The notes beneath the pieces were generated by a model. The model made no database searches. It was not told the origin of the DNA and saw only the letters and a program-made list of their open reading frames with translations. This document shows positions 16,584 through 24,819 of a stretch of 64,000 bases of DNA, piece by piece. The DNA comes from Variovorax sp. J22G73 (GTDB lineage Bacteria; Pseudomonadota; Gammaproteobacteria; Burkholderiales; Burkholderiaceae_C): contig NZ_JASZYK010000002.1 in the NCBI RefSeq assembly GCF_030317035.1, positions 806,001-870,000 on the forward strand. The letters are read 5' to 3'. The position numbers and the translations under genes were made by a program. Position 1 is the stretch's first letter; each line of letters starts with the position of its first letter.

Positions 16584-16777
16584 CTACTCCAGCTTCAAGC
16601 AAATTGAAGGCGGCTTCCCAAATTTTTTCGGACTGGTGATTTCCAGCGCTTTGACCTCCGCAGCAACTTTAGCAGCGGCCTTTTCCGCGGCAAGTCGGCG
16701 ACATATCAAATAAATGGCGCGCCAATAAATAACTCTTTCGAAAACAAATTAAGAGTTTTCAGATTTTTTAATTCCAT
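16584..16777 (-). pseudogene. Possible frameshifted gene remnant in a low-GC patch
   Basis: Two overlapping short frames on the minus strand may be one broken gene. Frame a, from an ATG at 16777 to a stop at 16706, reads MELKNLKTLNLFSKELFIG. Frame b, open from 16748 to a TAG at 16584, reads YWRAIYLICRRLAAEKAAAK and ends with KKFGKPPSICLKLE. The DNA is clearly more AT-rich than the flanks. No family is recognised, so this is tentative. Confidence 0.25.
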
Positions 16778-16805
16778 CGAGCGATGGCTTACCGCAACGG
16801 TTGCA

Positions 16806-17180
16806 TCAGCCGACATCTTTTCGAGTCCGTTCATAGAACTTCTCTTGGGATTTGGCGCTTATCGGGATATCCCGCGCTAGCCTGCGAGCGAGAACACTAT
16901 AGAAATGGGACAGGGCTTGCCAAGTCACATCCCATTGACTCTCCCCGTCTTTTGCTTGGTATATCAGCTCTCCTTCGTAGAACAGGCAAAGCCCGTCCTG
17001 CAAATACTCCGCAGCACCCAGTGGCGCTGCGATGGTCCAAGGGCCACGACCAGCTTGCGGCCAGTACCGCCATGTTTCATGACTGGCAGTCTTGCCGCCG
17101 TATCCAAGATTTTTCCAAAGTCGCTGATCCGGCTGCGCGTCGCGGCTTTGGTATCCAGTTCGCAGTTCCATCGGCTTCAC
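16806..17180 (-). CDS. Orphan hypothetical protein in a lower-GC patch
   Basis: 124 aa from a GTG at 17180 whose GTGA overlaps the TGA of the upstream small frame, or 121 aa from the ATG at 17171, which has AGGTG upstream. The frame is open for 375 bases in DNA of visibly lower GC than its neighbours. It contains a Trp/Tyr-rich core (HETWRYWPQAGRGPWTIAAP, LCLFYEGELIYQAKDGESQW) and a basic C-terminal helix. No homology recognised. The composition suggests acquired DNA. Confidence 0.5.
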   Translation of the reverse strand: MKPMELRTGYQSRDAQPDQRLWKNLGYGGKTASHETWRYWPQAGRGPWTIAAPLGAAEYLQDGLCLFYEGELIYQAKDGESQWDVTWQALSHFYSVLARRLARDIPISAKSQEKFYERTRKDVG

Positions 17181-17338
17181 CTATCGCAACACATGAAAGG
17201 AAGATGCTCGCTCGGTTGCTCGGCAGCGGCACTTGTCGAGTCCGCATTAAAGCGAAGCAACTCGTTTTGACCAAGGTGTTGCGGTGTGACGGCAAACTTT
17301 TTAAAGCCGCAGGTCCTTGGCAATTTCCACTCCACCAT
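17177..17338 (-). CDS. Possible small protein upstream of the orphan gene
   Basis: 53 aa from the ATG at 17338, with GAGGGA about 9 bases upstream. It begins MVEWKLPRTCGFKKFAVTPQ and ends in CCDR. Its stop overlaps the GTG start of the 124-aa gene, the kind of overlap seen in operons. Short length and no homology make it uncertain. If real, it is transcribed divergently from the histidine kinase and limits where that gene can start. Confidence 0.3.
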   Translation of the reverse strand: MVEWKLPRTCGFKKFAVTPQHLGQNELLRFNADSTSAAAEQPSEHLPFMCCDR

Positions 17339-17470
17339 CGGATTTTTCCCTCGCATCCTCAGCACATTCCCCGTGCTCGCAAACCCGTCCCTTCGCGCAG
17401 GAAGCCCACCCCCGCCCCTATCATCCCCACGCCCCTTACACCCGCCCGCAAGCCCAGCCCCCAAGCCACC

Positions 17471-18523
17471 TTGCCCACCCCCGCCCCCGCCCCCATCACC
17501 GAAGTCCCCGACATCCCCTTCCCCACCATCGTGGAGCAGATGGTCGCGGGCATCTACGTCATTCAAGACGACCGCTTCGTCTACTGCAATGCCACCTGGG
17601 CCGGCATCGCGGGCTACACGGCCGAAGAAGCCACCGGCATGTCGCTTGCGCAGATCGTGCCGCCGGACTTTCTGGAAGTGGTGCGCTCGCGCATTCGCGA
17701 CCGGCTCGCGGGCACGCCGCCCAGCATGCACTTCATCACGCGCGGGCTGCATCGCGACGGCAGCGTGCGGCTGGTCGAAGTGCACGGCTCGCGCATCACC
17801 TACCGCGGCCGGCCGGCGGTGATGGGCGTGGGGGTCGACGTGACCGACCGGGTGCGCAACGAAGAAGAGCTGCGTCGCTCGCGCGAGCAACTGCAGGCGC
17901 TGGCCGCCTACACCGCCGACAAGCTGGAAGCCCAGCGCCTGGCCATGGCGCGCGATGTGCACGACGTGCTCGGCGGCATGCTCACCTCCATCAAGATGGA
18001 CGCGACGCGCATCCAGCGCCGCGCCGAAAGCGCGGAAATGCAGGCGCTCACGCAAGGGCTGATCGCGCTCACGCAGCAAACCATCGACACGGTCAAGCAG
18101 ATTTCCGAGGCGCTGCGCCCCAGCGCGCTCGACCACCTCGACCTGTCGGTGGCGCTGGCCAACGAGCTGCGCGCGTTCACGCACCGCTCGGGCGTGGCGC
18201 ACACGCTGGACGCCGACGCGCACATGCTGCGCCTGCCGCCGCGGCGCACCACGGCGGTCTATCGCATCTTCCAGGAGGCGCTGACCAACGTGGCGCGCCA
18301 TGCGCTGGCGCAGCAGGTGGCGGTCACGCTGCGCGTGGAAGGCGAGCAGCTGCAGCTCACGCTGCAGGACGACGGCTGCGGCTTCGACCCGGCCGCGCCC
18401 GGCGGCAGCGCGCTGGGCCTGCTGAGCATGTGCGAGCGGGCACGCGAAATTGGCGGGGCCCTGCACATCGACGCGGCACCGGGCCGGGGCACGCGGCTGA
18501 GCCTGCGCGCGCCGCTGCTGTAG
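17471..18523 (+). CDS. PAS-domain sensor histidine kinase, NarL/UhpB (HisKA_3) type
   Basis: About 350 aa if translation starts at the TTG at 17471. The true start is unclear because no ATG lies between the divergent minus-strand frame and the PAS domain; an ATG at 17204 in the same frame gives an implausible Pro-rich extension. The PAS domain covers roughly residues 15-130 (YVIQDDRFVYCNATWAGIAG, VGVDVTDRVRNEEELRRS). The dimerisation/phosphoacceptor helix has AMARDVHDVLGGMLTSIKMD, with the His of RDVHD as phosphorylation site. The HATPase domain has FQEALTNVARHA, DDGCGFD and a final GRGTRL. No membrane segment is visible, so the sensor is cytoplasmic. The partner regulator follows 16 bp later. 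Confidence 0.8.
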   Translation: MPTPAPAPITEVPDIPFPTIVEQMVAGIYVIQDDRFVYCNATWAGIAGYTAEEATGMSLAQIVPPDFLEVVRSRIRDRLAGTPPSMHFITRGLHRDGSVRLVEVHGSRITYRGRPAVMGVGVDVTDRVRNEEELRRSREQLQALAAYTADKLEAQRLAMARDVHDVLGGMLTSIKMDATRIQRRAESAEMQALTQGLIALTQQTIDTVKQISEALRPSALDHLDLSVALANELRAFTHRSGVAHTLDADAHMLRLPPRRTTAVYRIFQEALTNVARHALAQQVAVTLRVEGEQLQLTLQDDGCGFDPAAPGGSALGLLSMCERAREIGGALHIDAAPGRGTRLSLRAPLL

Positions 18524-18539
18524 GCATCCGGGCACCCCC

Positions 18540-19172
18540 ATGATCGACATCCTCATGGTCGACGACCACACGATCTTTCGCTCGGGCCTGCAGCGCCTGC
18601 TGCTGGACGAGACCGACATCCGCACCACGGCCGAGGCCGCCAACGGCGCGGAGGCGCTCGACCACGTGCGCCAGCGCCGCTTCGACATCGTGCTGCTCGA
18701 CATCAGCATGGAAGGCCGCAACGGGCTGGAGGTGCTGGCGTCCATTCGCGCGGTGCAGCCGGCGCTGCCGGTGCTGATGCTGTCGATGTATGCGGAAGAG
18801 CAGTACGCGCTGGTGGCCATCCAGGGCGGCGCGCGCGGCTACATCGCCAAGGACGCGGAGCCGGCCGAGCTGGTGCGCGCCATTCGCCGCGTGGCCGGCG
18901 GCGGCCAGTACCTGAGCGCGCGCGCCGCACCGCTGGTGAGCGGCCAGCTCGAAGGCCGCGACGAGCGCCCCGCGCACCAGCGGCTCACGGTGCGCGAGCA
19001 CCAGATCATGCTGATGATGCTCAAGGGCATGTCGCTCACGGTCATCGGCGAAGAGATGCTCATCAGCGTGAAGACGGTGAGCACGCACCGCACGCACATT
19101 CTCGACAAGCTGGGCGTGGCGAGCACCGCGGAGCTGGTGCTCTACGCGGTGCGGCACGGGCTGATCCAGTAG
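18540..19172 (+). CDS. NarL/FixJ-family response regulator
   Basis: 210 aa. The receiver has acidic residues Asp8/Asp9 (MVDDH), a phosphoacceptor at about Asp54 (IVLLDISMEG) and a switch Lys in YIAKDAEPAEL. The LuxR-type helix-turn-helix lies at about 143-205 (LTVREHQIMLMMLKGMSLTV, SVKTVSTHRTHILDKLGV). It forms a two-component system with the upstream PAS kinase. The target genes cannot be named; a divergent or adjacent promoter is not obviously marked. Confidence 0.93.
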   Translation: MIDILMVDDHTIFRSGLQRLLLDETDIRTTAEAANGAEALDHVRQRRFDIVLLDISMEGRNGLEVLASIRAVQPALPVLMLSMYAEEQYALVAIQGGARGYIAKDAEPAELVRAIRRVAGGGQYLSARAAPLVSGQLEGRDERPAHQRLTVREHQIMLMMLKGMSLTVIGEEMLISVKTVSTHRTHILDKLGVASTAELVLYAVRHGLIQ

Positions 19173-19212
19173 CGGCGAAAGCCCGGCTGCACGCCGGTCG
19201 GCTGCGTGCCGC

Positions 19213-21003
19213 TCAGCGCGGCCCGCTGCGCAAGGGGTCGACGGACGCGGGCAGCGCGTTGAAGTCGACCTGCTGCAGCACGAAGTCGCGCTGCTGCGGC
19301 GACAGCAGCGTGTAGCGCGGCCAGAAGAACAGGTAGTCGTCGGGCGACATGGAAGACTGGTTGTCGAACACCATGCGCTTGCCGCACAGCAGGCACACGA
19401 AGTTGGTCCAGTTGTTCCACGGGGTCTTGCCGTCGAAGAGCCGGCTGGGTGCGCCGTAGCGCGCAAAGCTGGCGGTGTAGTCGATGAACTTGTCCGACAG
19501 CGCCTTGCGGCTGCTGGCGTTGGCCGGGCTCCAGGCAAAGCGCATGAAGTTGGGCTCCTCGGTCACGAAGTTGCCGAACAGCGCGGCCACGTCGATGGCG
19601 TGGAAGGCGCCGAAGGTGTCCTTCCACGGCTGGGGGGTGTCGTCCCAGTTGTAGTTGTAGCGGTAGATGTCGCCGTTCTGCAGCCGCAGCACGCGAATGA
19701 CGTTGTCGATGATGTTGTCGATGGCGTACGTGAGCACCTCGTGCGTTTGCGTGTACACGGGGCGCCACTCGGGCTTGATGAGCTGGTTGAAGCTCACGCT
19801 GCCGGGCGGCGCGAAGTTGCTGAGGTTCCAGAACTCCTGCTGCGTGGGCTGGCCCATGCCGAACAGGAACGCGAAGTAGGAGCCCTCGTCGTGCGTGGAG
19901 CCGATCATGAGCGGCATCTTGTTGTAGTTGCCCAGCAGCAGCCCGGGCAGGCCAGCCGCGCGAATGACGGTGCCGTCGGTGAAGTGGCCGGGCACCACGG
20001 GGCTGGGCGTGAACTTCATGACCTGCGCGGCGCTGGCGTTGCGCAGCAGCGCGGCAATGTCGGCCTGGGCCATGCCGGCGCGCTGCGCGGCGGCCTGCGC
20101 GGTGGTGGAGGCGCGGCCGGTGTCGACGAGCAGGCTGTCGATGAGCGACTCGGCCGCCAGCGTGCCAACCACCGGCGGGTACGCGTTGGGAATGCCCGAC
20201 ATGCACACGGCCCGGTGGAACTTGCCTTCGGCCAGCGGCGACTGCAGCAGGCCCCAGGTGTTGATGCAGCCGGCCGACTGGCCCGCCACGGTCACCTGCT
20301 GCGGGTTGCCGCCGAAGGCGCGGCCGTTGACCTGCACCCAGTCGAGGGCGCGCACCAGGTCGAGCGTGGTGAAGTTGCCGGAGTCGTCCAGCGCGTTGCC
20401 GGTCTTCAGCGCCGGGTGGTTAAGCCAGCCGAGCATGCCCATGCGGTACTGCACGGTGACGACGACCATGTTGGCCTTCTGCGCGAGGTAGGCGCCGTCG
20501 TAGGTCGGGTCCTTGGCGGAGCCCTTGGTGTTGCTGCCGCCGTGGATCCACACGAACACGGGCAGGTTGTCGGCGCTGGAGTTGGGGCGCCACACGTTCA
20601 GGTAGAGGCAGTCTTCGCTGCCCACGGGCTGGCCGAAGGTGGCGGGGTCGGGCTCGCCGAACGGGTTGCCGACCTGCGCGCACATGCCGGCCAGCGTGGT
20701 GGCGGCGCGCGAGCCGCTCCACGGCACGGGCGGCTGCGGCGCGCGCCAGCGCAGGTTGCCCACCGGCGGTTGCGCGAACGGAATGCCGAGGAAGGCGTGC
20801 GTGTTGTTGGCCGCGGCCTTGCCGTAGATCTGGCCCGCGTCGAGCGTGCGCGTGAGGCTCTGGTTGTAGGCGGCCAGTGCGGGCATCGTGGAAAAAGCGA
20901 TGACCGCGAGCACGCCGAGAGCGGCTTGTCGCAGAACGCGCGAGCAGCTGTGCAGGCAGTCGTGCAGGCGGCCGTGCAGGCCGCGGCGCAAAGAGGTGTT
21001 CAT
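19213..21003 (-). CDS. Secreted type-B carboxylesterase
   Basis: 596 aa from the ATG at 21003 (GGAGA 8 bases upstream). A long signal peptide ends near STMPALAAYNQ. Type-B carboxylesterase features: LGIPFAQPPVGNLRWRAPQP, EDCLYLNVWRP, the oxyanion region VWIHGGSN, and the nucleophile elbow VTVAGQSAGC, where the Gln-Ser-Ala replaces the common Glu-Ser-Ala. The catalytic acid and His are in the C-terminal half. Likely hydrolyses carboxylic esters in the periplasm. The N-region before the hydrophobic core is unusually His/Cys-rich (RGLHGRLHDCLHSC) and is encoded by a short GTGCAGG-type repeat. Confidence 0.85.
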   Translation of the reverse strand: MNTSLRRGLHGRLHDCLHSCSRVLRQAALGVLAVIAFSTMPALAAYNQSLTRTLDAGQIYGKAAANNTHAFLGIPFAQPPVGNLRWRAPQPPVPWSGSRAATTLAGMCAQVGNPFGEPDPATFGQPVGSEDCLYLNVWRPNSSADNLPVFVWIHGGSNTKGSAKDPTYDGAYLAQKANMVVVTVQYRMGMLGWLNHPALKTGNALDDSGNFTTLDLVRALDWVQVNGRAFGGNPQQVTVAGQSAGCINTWGLLQSPLAEGKFHRAVCMSGIPNAYPPVVGTLAAESLIDSLLVDTGRASTTAQAAAQRAGMAQADIAALLRNASAAQVMKFTPSPVVPGHFTDGTVIRAAGLPGLLLGNYNKMPLMIGSTHDEGSYFAFLFGMGQPTQQEFWNLSNFAPPGSVSFNQLIKPEWRPVYTQTHEVLTYAIDNIIDNVIRVLRLQNGDIYRYNYNWDDTPQPWKDTFGAFHAIDVAALFGNFVTEEPNFMRFAWSPANASSRKALSDKFIDYTASFARYGAPSRLFDGKTPWNNWTNFVCLLCGKRMVFDNQSSMSPDDYLFFWPRYTLLSPQQRDFVLQQVDFNALPASVDPLRSGPR

Positions 21004-21231
21004 GTGTCTTGTCTCCAGTTGAATGCCGCGGGCTCTGGCGGCCCGGGTCTCACCGGATTCTGCGGACGGCCCGGGCCGCGCGGGCTCGGTGTCATCGCAG
21101 GGGACAGCAAAGAATTGTCCGATTGACACGCGCGCCCGCACATGCCAAACGCGAGGAATCGGGCGCGCGCCGCGCACCTGTTTGTCTTCGCGCGGCTACA
21201 GTCGCAAGCTCTTCAGGGAGAAAAACTTTTC

Positions 21232-21600
21232 ATGCACATCCATGCCACCGGCGCCCTCTTGAGCGCCTTCTTCTTACTTGCCACATGGGGGTGTGTGGGC
21301 ACAGCATCGGCGCAGTCGTTGAGCTGCGGAGGCAGGCTTTCAGGCGTGGGAGATTCCAGGTTTTCAGTGGTGCAGAAATGCGGCGAGCCGGTGGCGAAAG
21401 AGTTCGTCTGCGTGCCGCGCCCGCAGGTCATCTGGATTCCGCCGCAGGTGCCCGGCGCGCCGCCACAGCAGGTGGTCACGCAGCAATGCGTGCCGATGGA
21501 AGACTGGACCTTCTACCGCGGCGAAGGCAACTTCCTGGCCATCGTGCGCTTCTTCAACGGCGCGGTGGAATCGGTGCGCGACGGAGAGAAGGCGCGGTAG
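21232..21600 (+). CDS. DUF2845 secreted protein
   Basis: 122 aa from the ATG at 21232, with AGGGAG upstream. A signal peptide ends around GTASAQS. The mature part has the DUF2845 pattern: SLSCGGRLSGVGDSRFSVVQ, KCGEPVAKE, and the closing WTFYRGEGNFLAIVRFFNG, with paired cysteines likely to form disulfides. Found widely in proteobacteria as a small periplasmic or outer-membrane-associated protein of unknown function. Confidence 0.85.
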   Translation: MHIHATGALLSAFFLLATWGCVGTASAQSLSCGGRLSGVGDSRFSVVQKCGEPVAKEFVCVPRPQVIWIPPQVPGAPPQQVVTQQCVPMEDWTFYRGEGNFLAIVRFFNGAVESVRDGEKAR

Positions 21601-21681
21601 GCCGCGGCCTGCCGCACCCGGAAAAAAGCAGACAAGAGCGGGCAACAAGCAACCATCAACAACCATCCAGAAGAAAAAGAC

Positions 21682-22419
21682 ATGAGCACTTTCGAGGATC
21701 ACTTCGCAGACCACGCAGCCTCCTCCCTCGCCAGGCAAATGGCGTTGGGCGACGTCATCGGCGACCGGCCCTGGGGCCTGGACATCCAGCGCGGCACGCT
21801 GCGCTTTGGCGACGACCTGGAATACCCCGTGCAGCTGCTGGGCACGCACGCCTTCGAGCCCGACACCTGGCTGTGGACCTGGGCCAACACGCAGAGCAAC
21901 CTGCCGCCGCAGCTGACCGAGGCGGCGCTGCGCATCCGGCACCTGGGCGAGGCGCAAGACATCGAGGCGTTCACCGAGCCTTCGCTGCAGCTGGGCGACA
22001 TCACCGACCACATGCTCGCCATGACCTGCAGCGGCCTGGAAGGCGGGCGCTGCTACTACCGCGCGCCCTACGACGGCGGCGCGCTCTTCGCGCTGCTCGA
22101 CGGCGTGCCGCCCGAGGTGCTGGCGCCGGTGCCGCTGGCGCGCGTGAACACGGTGCTGATGGAAGTGATCTCGCAGTTCGACGTGGACCACCGCCGCATG
22201 GTCACGGGCTTCCTGCGGCAGCAGGGGCTGCACGTGGCCTCGAGCGGCGCGACCGGCATTCGCGCGGAGCGGGCGGGTGAAGGAAGCATGGAGATCAGCT
22301 TCGACGAACTCGGCCGCATCTCGAACATCAAGGGAACGCTGGGAGCCGCCACGCAGGCAGCGGCCGAGCCGGCTGCACCGGCGAAGCCGAAGAAGTCGAA
22401 GTGGCAGTTCTGGAAGTGA
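21682..22419 (+). CDS. DUF6882-like conserved hypothetical protein
   Basis: 245 aa, soluble. It carries the pattern LQLLGTHAFEPDTWLWTWAN then LPPQLTEAALRIR, typical of the DUF6882 group, in which a Trp-rich DTWLWAWAN core is recurrent. The C-terminus is a flexible Ala/Pro/Lys tail ending KKSKWQFWK. Function unknown. It is 81 bp downstream of the DUF2845 gene on the same strand and converges on the epimerase gene. Confidence 0.72.
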   Translation: MSTFEDHFADHAASSLARQMALGDVIGDRPWGLDIQRGTLRFGDDLEYPVQLLGTHAFEPDTWLWTWANTQSNLPPQLTEAALRIRHLGEAQDIEAFTEPSLQLGDITDHMLAMTCSGLEGGRCYYRAPYDGGALFALLDGVPPEVLAPVPLARVNTVLMEVISQFDVDHRRMVTGFLRQQGLHVASSGATGIRAERAGEGSMEISFDELGRISNIKGTLGAATQAAAEPAAPAKPKKSKWQFWK

Positions 22420-22472
22420 GCCGAGCGCTGGCGGCGGGCCGGTGAGGCGCCCCGCCTCGGGCTGCCGGTGGG

Positions 22473-23210
22473 TCAGGCGCGCGGTGCGTCCGCTGTCCAG
22501 CCCCACGCGCGCTTCGCCTTCTCGCTGCTGACTTCCGCGCTGTCTTCGGCGATGTTGAAGACACCGCCCGTCGAACGCTGCAGCGCCAGCAACGCGGCCC
22601 GCGCGGCCGCGGCCACGTGCAACGGCATCGCGCCCTTGGGCTCGGCCGTCGAAGTGCCCGGGCCGTAGAGCTGGCCGTAGCGCAGCACGGTGGCCGTGAT
22701 GCCATGCGCGCCCTGCGCGCCCAGCACCGCCTGCTCCAGCGCCACCACGCCATCGACGCTCACGCGGCGCGTGCCTTGTGCGTCCACATCCAGCGGCTGG
22801 TCTTCGGTGAAAGGCTTGGGGCCGCTCGCGTAAGCCCAGGCAATGCTCTGCGCCACCAGCCGCTGCGCGCCCGCGGCCTGCGCGGCGGCCACGAGGTTGC
22901 GCGTGCCTTCGGTGCGCACGCGCGCGTTCAGCGCGGCGGCCTCGGTCATGCGGGCCGGGTCCAGGTCCTTCGGCAGGTCGGTCAGTTGATGGACCACGGC
23001 CCACGGCGCAATGCGCAGCAGCGCGGCCTTCAGCGCGTCGGCATCGAACACATCGACCACCACCGGGTGCACGCCCTGCGCCTGCAACGCGGCGGCGCGG
23101 TCGGCGCGACGGGTGCTGCCGTACACGGTGTAGCCCGCGTCGATCAACAACGCAACCAGCGCGGTCCCGACCGCGCCCGTGGCGCCGGCCACAAATACTT
23201 TCTCGCTCAT
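22473..23210 (-). CDS. NAD-dependent epimerase/dehydratase-family protein (atypical SDR)
   Basis: 245 aa with an N-terminal Rossmann nucleotide site VFVAGATGAVGTALVALL and the following VYGSTRR basic cluster, suggesting NADP preference. IAWAYASGPKPF and LRYGQLYGPG follow the extended/atypical SDR layout, but the classical YxxxK pair is not clear, so it may be a reductase of unusual mechanism or non-catalytic. Substrate unknown. No operon partner. Confidence 0.8.
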   Translation of the reverse strand: MSEKVFVAGATGAVGTALVALLIDAGYTVYGSTRRADRAAALQAQGVHPVVVDVFDADALKAALLRIAPWAVVHQLTDLPKDLDPARMTEAAALNARVRTEGTRNLVAAAQAAGAQRLVAQSIAWAYASGPKPFTEDQPLDVDAQGTRRVSVDGVVALEQAVLGAQGAHGITATVLRYGQLYGPGTSTAEPKGAMPLHVAAAARAALLALQRSTGGVFNIAEDSAEVSSEKAKRAWGWTADAPRA

Positions 23211-23328
23211 CGCTTTCCTTCGAGGCTGTTCAATGCCTCGAAGCTTAGGTTTGCGAGGTGCGCGCGCAAAGCACCAAGAATCTTTCGCGCGAATGGACCA
23301 TGGGCTGCGCGGCCTCCTCGCGCGGCGC

Positions 23329-24420
23329 TCAGCCTGCGTCGTCTTCCAGCACCGCGCTGCGGTCCTTGATGCGCGTGACCTGCGACAGCACCGCGTCCGC
23401 CGCCGTCATGTCCGGCCGCTGGCCCTTGTACACGGGCTGCTCGAACTTGCCGCCCGCATAGCGGTACAGGTAGCGCACCTCCACCAGCGTGCCCACCGCG
23501 GGCAGCGCCTCGTTCGGCGGCACGGTGACGTTGCCCAGGTCGACCAGCGTGCCCGCCTCGTCGCGTAGCCCCACGGCCACCGAGCGCTGCGCGTTGACGC
23601 GCATCACCTCGCAGGTCGCGCTCTGGTTGAACTTGAACTTCAGGCTGGTGGTGCTGCGGCCGGCCGCGAACGGCGCGGCCAGCGCCTTCAGCACATAGCC
23701 TTCGCCATGCGCGGCCAGCAACTGCGCGGCGCGCTCGCGCTTGCTTTCGGCGGTGAGCGCCAGCGCGAGCACGCTCATCCACGGCACGGCGCCGGCCACG
23801 GTTTGCAGATGGCCGAAGCGTTCGATGAAGGGCGCGCCGCGCAGGTCTTGCCCGCCGAGCTCCAGCAGGTCGAAGGCCATGAACACATCGCCCACGTGCT
23901 CGCCCGCGATCACGGTGCGGCCCGCTTCGGCAGCCGTGCCGCCGACCCAGGCCTGCGGTATGTCGACGAACAGGCCGCGGCGGTTGGTGCCGCGCACGGT
24001 GTCGCCTTCGATGAGCAGGATGCGGTTCTCGCCATCGGCCTTTTCCTGCAAGCCCCAGGCGGGGTCGTCGAAGTAGCGGGCCGCCTGGTCTTCGGCGATG
24101 AGCGTGGGCAGCTGCGGCAGCTCGCCGCTGACGCGACCTGCAAGGTCGGTGGCGGTGTAGAGCGCGCCAGATTGATCGGGCGTGTAGCCCTTGGTCGTCT
24201 TTTCCTTGACGACCTTGTCGTAGATCTTCAGCGCGGCTTCGTAAGCAACGGGGCTGCTGGTCTTGGTGCCGGTGGCCAGCGTGCCGCCGCGCCGGCCGTT
24301 GCCGTAGTCGACCACCCAGCCGTCGTCCTTGGGGCGCAGGTGCACCTGGTAGACCTTGTCGGAGCCCTGGCCCGTGAAGTAGAGAAAGCTCGACTGGGAA
24401 AGCGGTTCGGTGTTCGCCAT
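23329..24420 (-). CDS. WGR-domain / ATP-dependent ligase-like nucleotidyltransferase fusion
   Basis: 363 aa from the ATG at 24420 (another ATG 9 bases upstream is possible). Residues about 10-75 form a WGR-like domain (KVYQVHLRPKDDGWVVDYGN, GRRGGT, then a helical KIYDKVVKEKTTKGY), with YGNGRRGG in place of the eponymous WGRIG. From about residue 100 all covalent nucleotidyltransferase motifs are visible: motif I EKADGEN with the nucleophilic Lys, GTNRRGL, VFMAFDLLEL (III), HGEGYVLKAL (IV) and SLKFKF (V), then an OB-type C-terminal region. This matches the adenylation core of ATP-dependent DNA/RNA ligases. No other repair gene is adjacent. Ligase versus end-sensing role is undetermined. Confidence 0.78.
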   Translation of the reverse strand: MANTEPLSQSSFLYFTGQGSDKVYQVHLRPKDDGWVVDYGNGRRGGTLATGTKTSSPVAYEAALKIYDKVVKEKTTKGYTPDQSGALYTATDLAGRVSGELPQLPTLIAEDQAARYFDDPAWGLQEKADGENRILLIEGDTVRGTNRRGLFVDIPQAWVGGTAAEAGRTVIAGEHVGDVFMAFDLLELGGQDLRGAPFIERFGHLQTVAGAVPWMSVLALALTAESKRERAAQLLAAHGEGYVLKALAAPFAAGRSTTSLKFKFNQSATCEVMRVNAQRSVAVGLRDEAGTLVDLGNVTVPPNEALPAVGTLVEVRYLYRYAGGKFEQPVYKGQRPDMTAADAVLSQVTRIKDRSAVLEDDAG

Positions 24421-24573
24421 GGGGTGCATGCGTGCGTGGCTTCGAGGCTGCGATGCTACACACGCATGCGGGCATGCACGCCAATCACACGCTGCTGCAC
24501 ACGCCGCTTCACAGGGCGGCGCAACGCCGCTACATTCACCGCTTCGACAACCCACTGAAAGCGGAGGTGCACG

Positions 24574-24645
24574 ATGGACGACATTGCAATTCAAGCCCCT
24601 ACCAACGCTACCCACGTGCGGCTTGTCGGGCCTCATCTGAACTGA
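24574..24645 (+). CDS. Possible 23-aa small protein or leader peptide
   Basis: ATG at 24574 preceded by an excellent Shine-Dalgarno sequence (GGAGGTG, 5-base spacing), reading MDDIAIQAPTNATHVRLVGP followed by HLN and TGA. No homology recognised. The downstream GNAT gene starts 175 bases later, so it could be a leader peptide or an independent small protein. 24421-24573 holds no other supportable feature. Confidence 0.4.
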   Translation: MDDIAIQAPTNATHVRLVGPHLN

Positions 24646-24760
24646 AGCTTCTCGCGTCGACGCCTTCAATGCCGTCGGCCTGATTTCTCAGTCTGCCCTT
24701 CCCGTCCCGGCCTGTCCCGGTTTCAAGGCCGGAGACGCAAGCCGCTCCGATCCACGACGC

Positions 24761-24788
24761 CACCGCCCGCACGCACGTGCCGGCGGTG
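24761..24788 (+). promoter_or_regulatory. Leader hairpin before the GNAT/RIO-kinase pair
   Basis: CACCGCC and GGCGGTG enclose GCAC/GTGC with one mismatch and a GCAC loop, an 11-bp GC-rich stem ending about 34 bases before the acetyltransferase ATG. No T-run follows. It may structure the transcript leader; no known riboswitch class fits. Confidence 0.35.
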
Positions 24789-24819
24789 CCCCCGTTCATT
24801 CATCGAGCCAAGGCCAACC

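Noticed and set aside
16784..17470. Long N-terminal extension of the PAS histidine kinase
   Set aside because: The translated stretch is unlike protein, lies in the lower-GC patch and is antisense to frames with better coding character.
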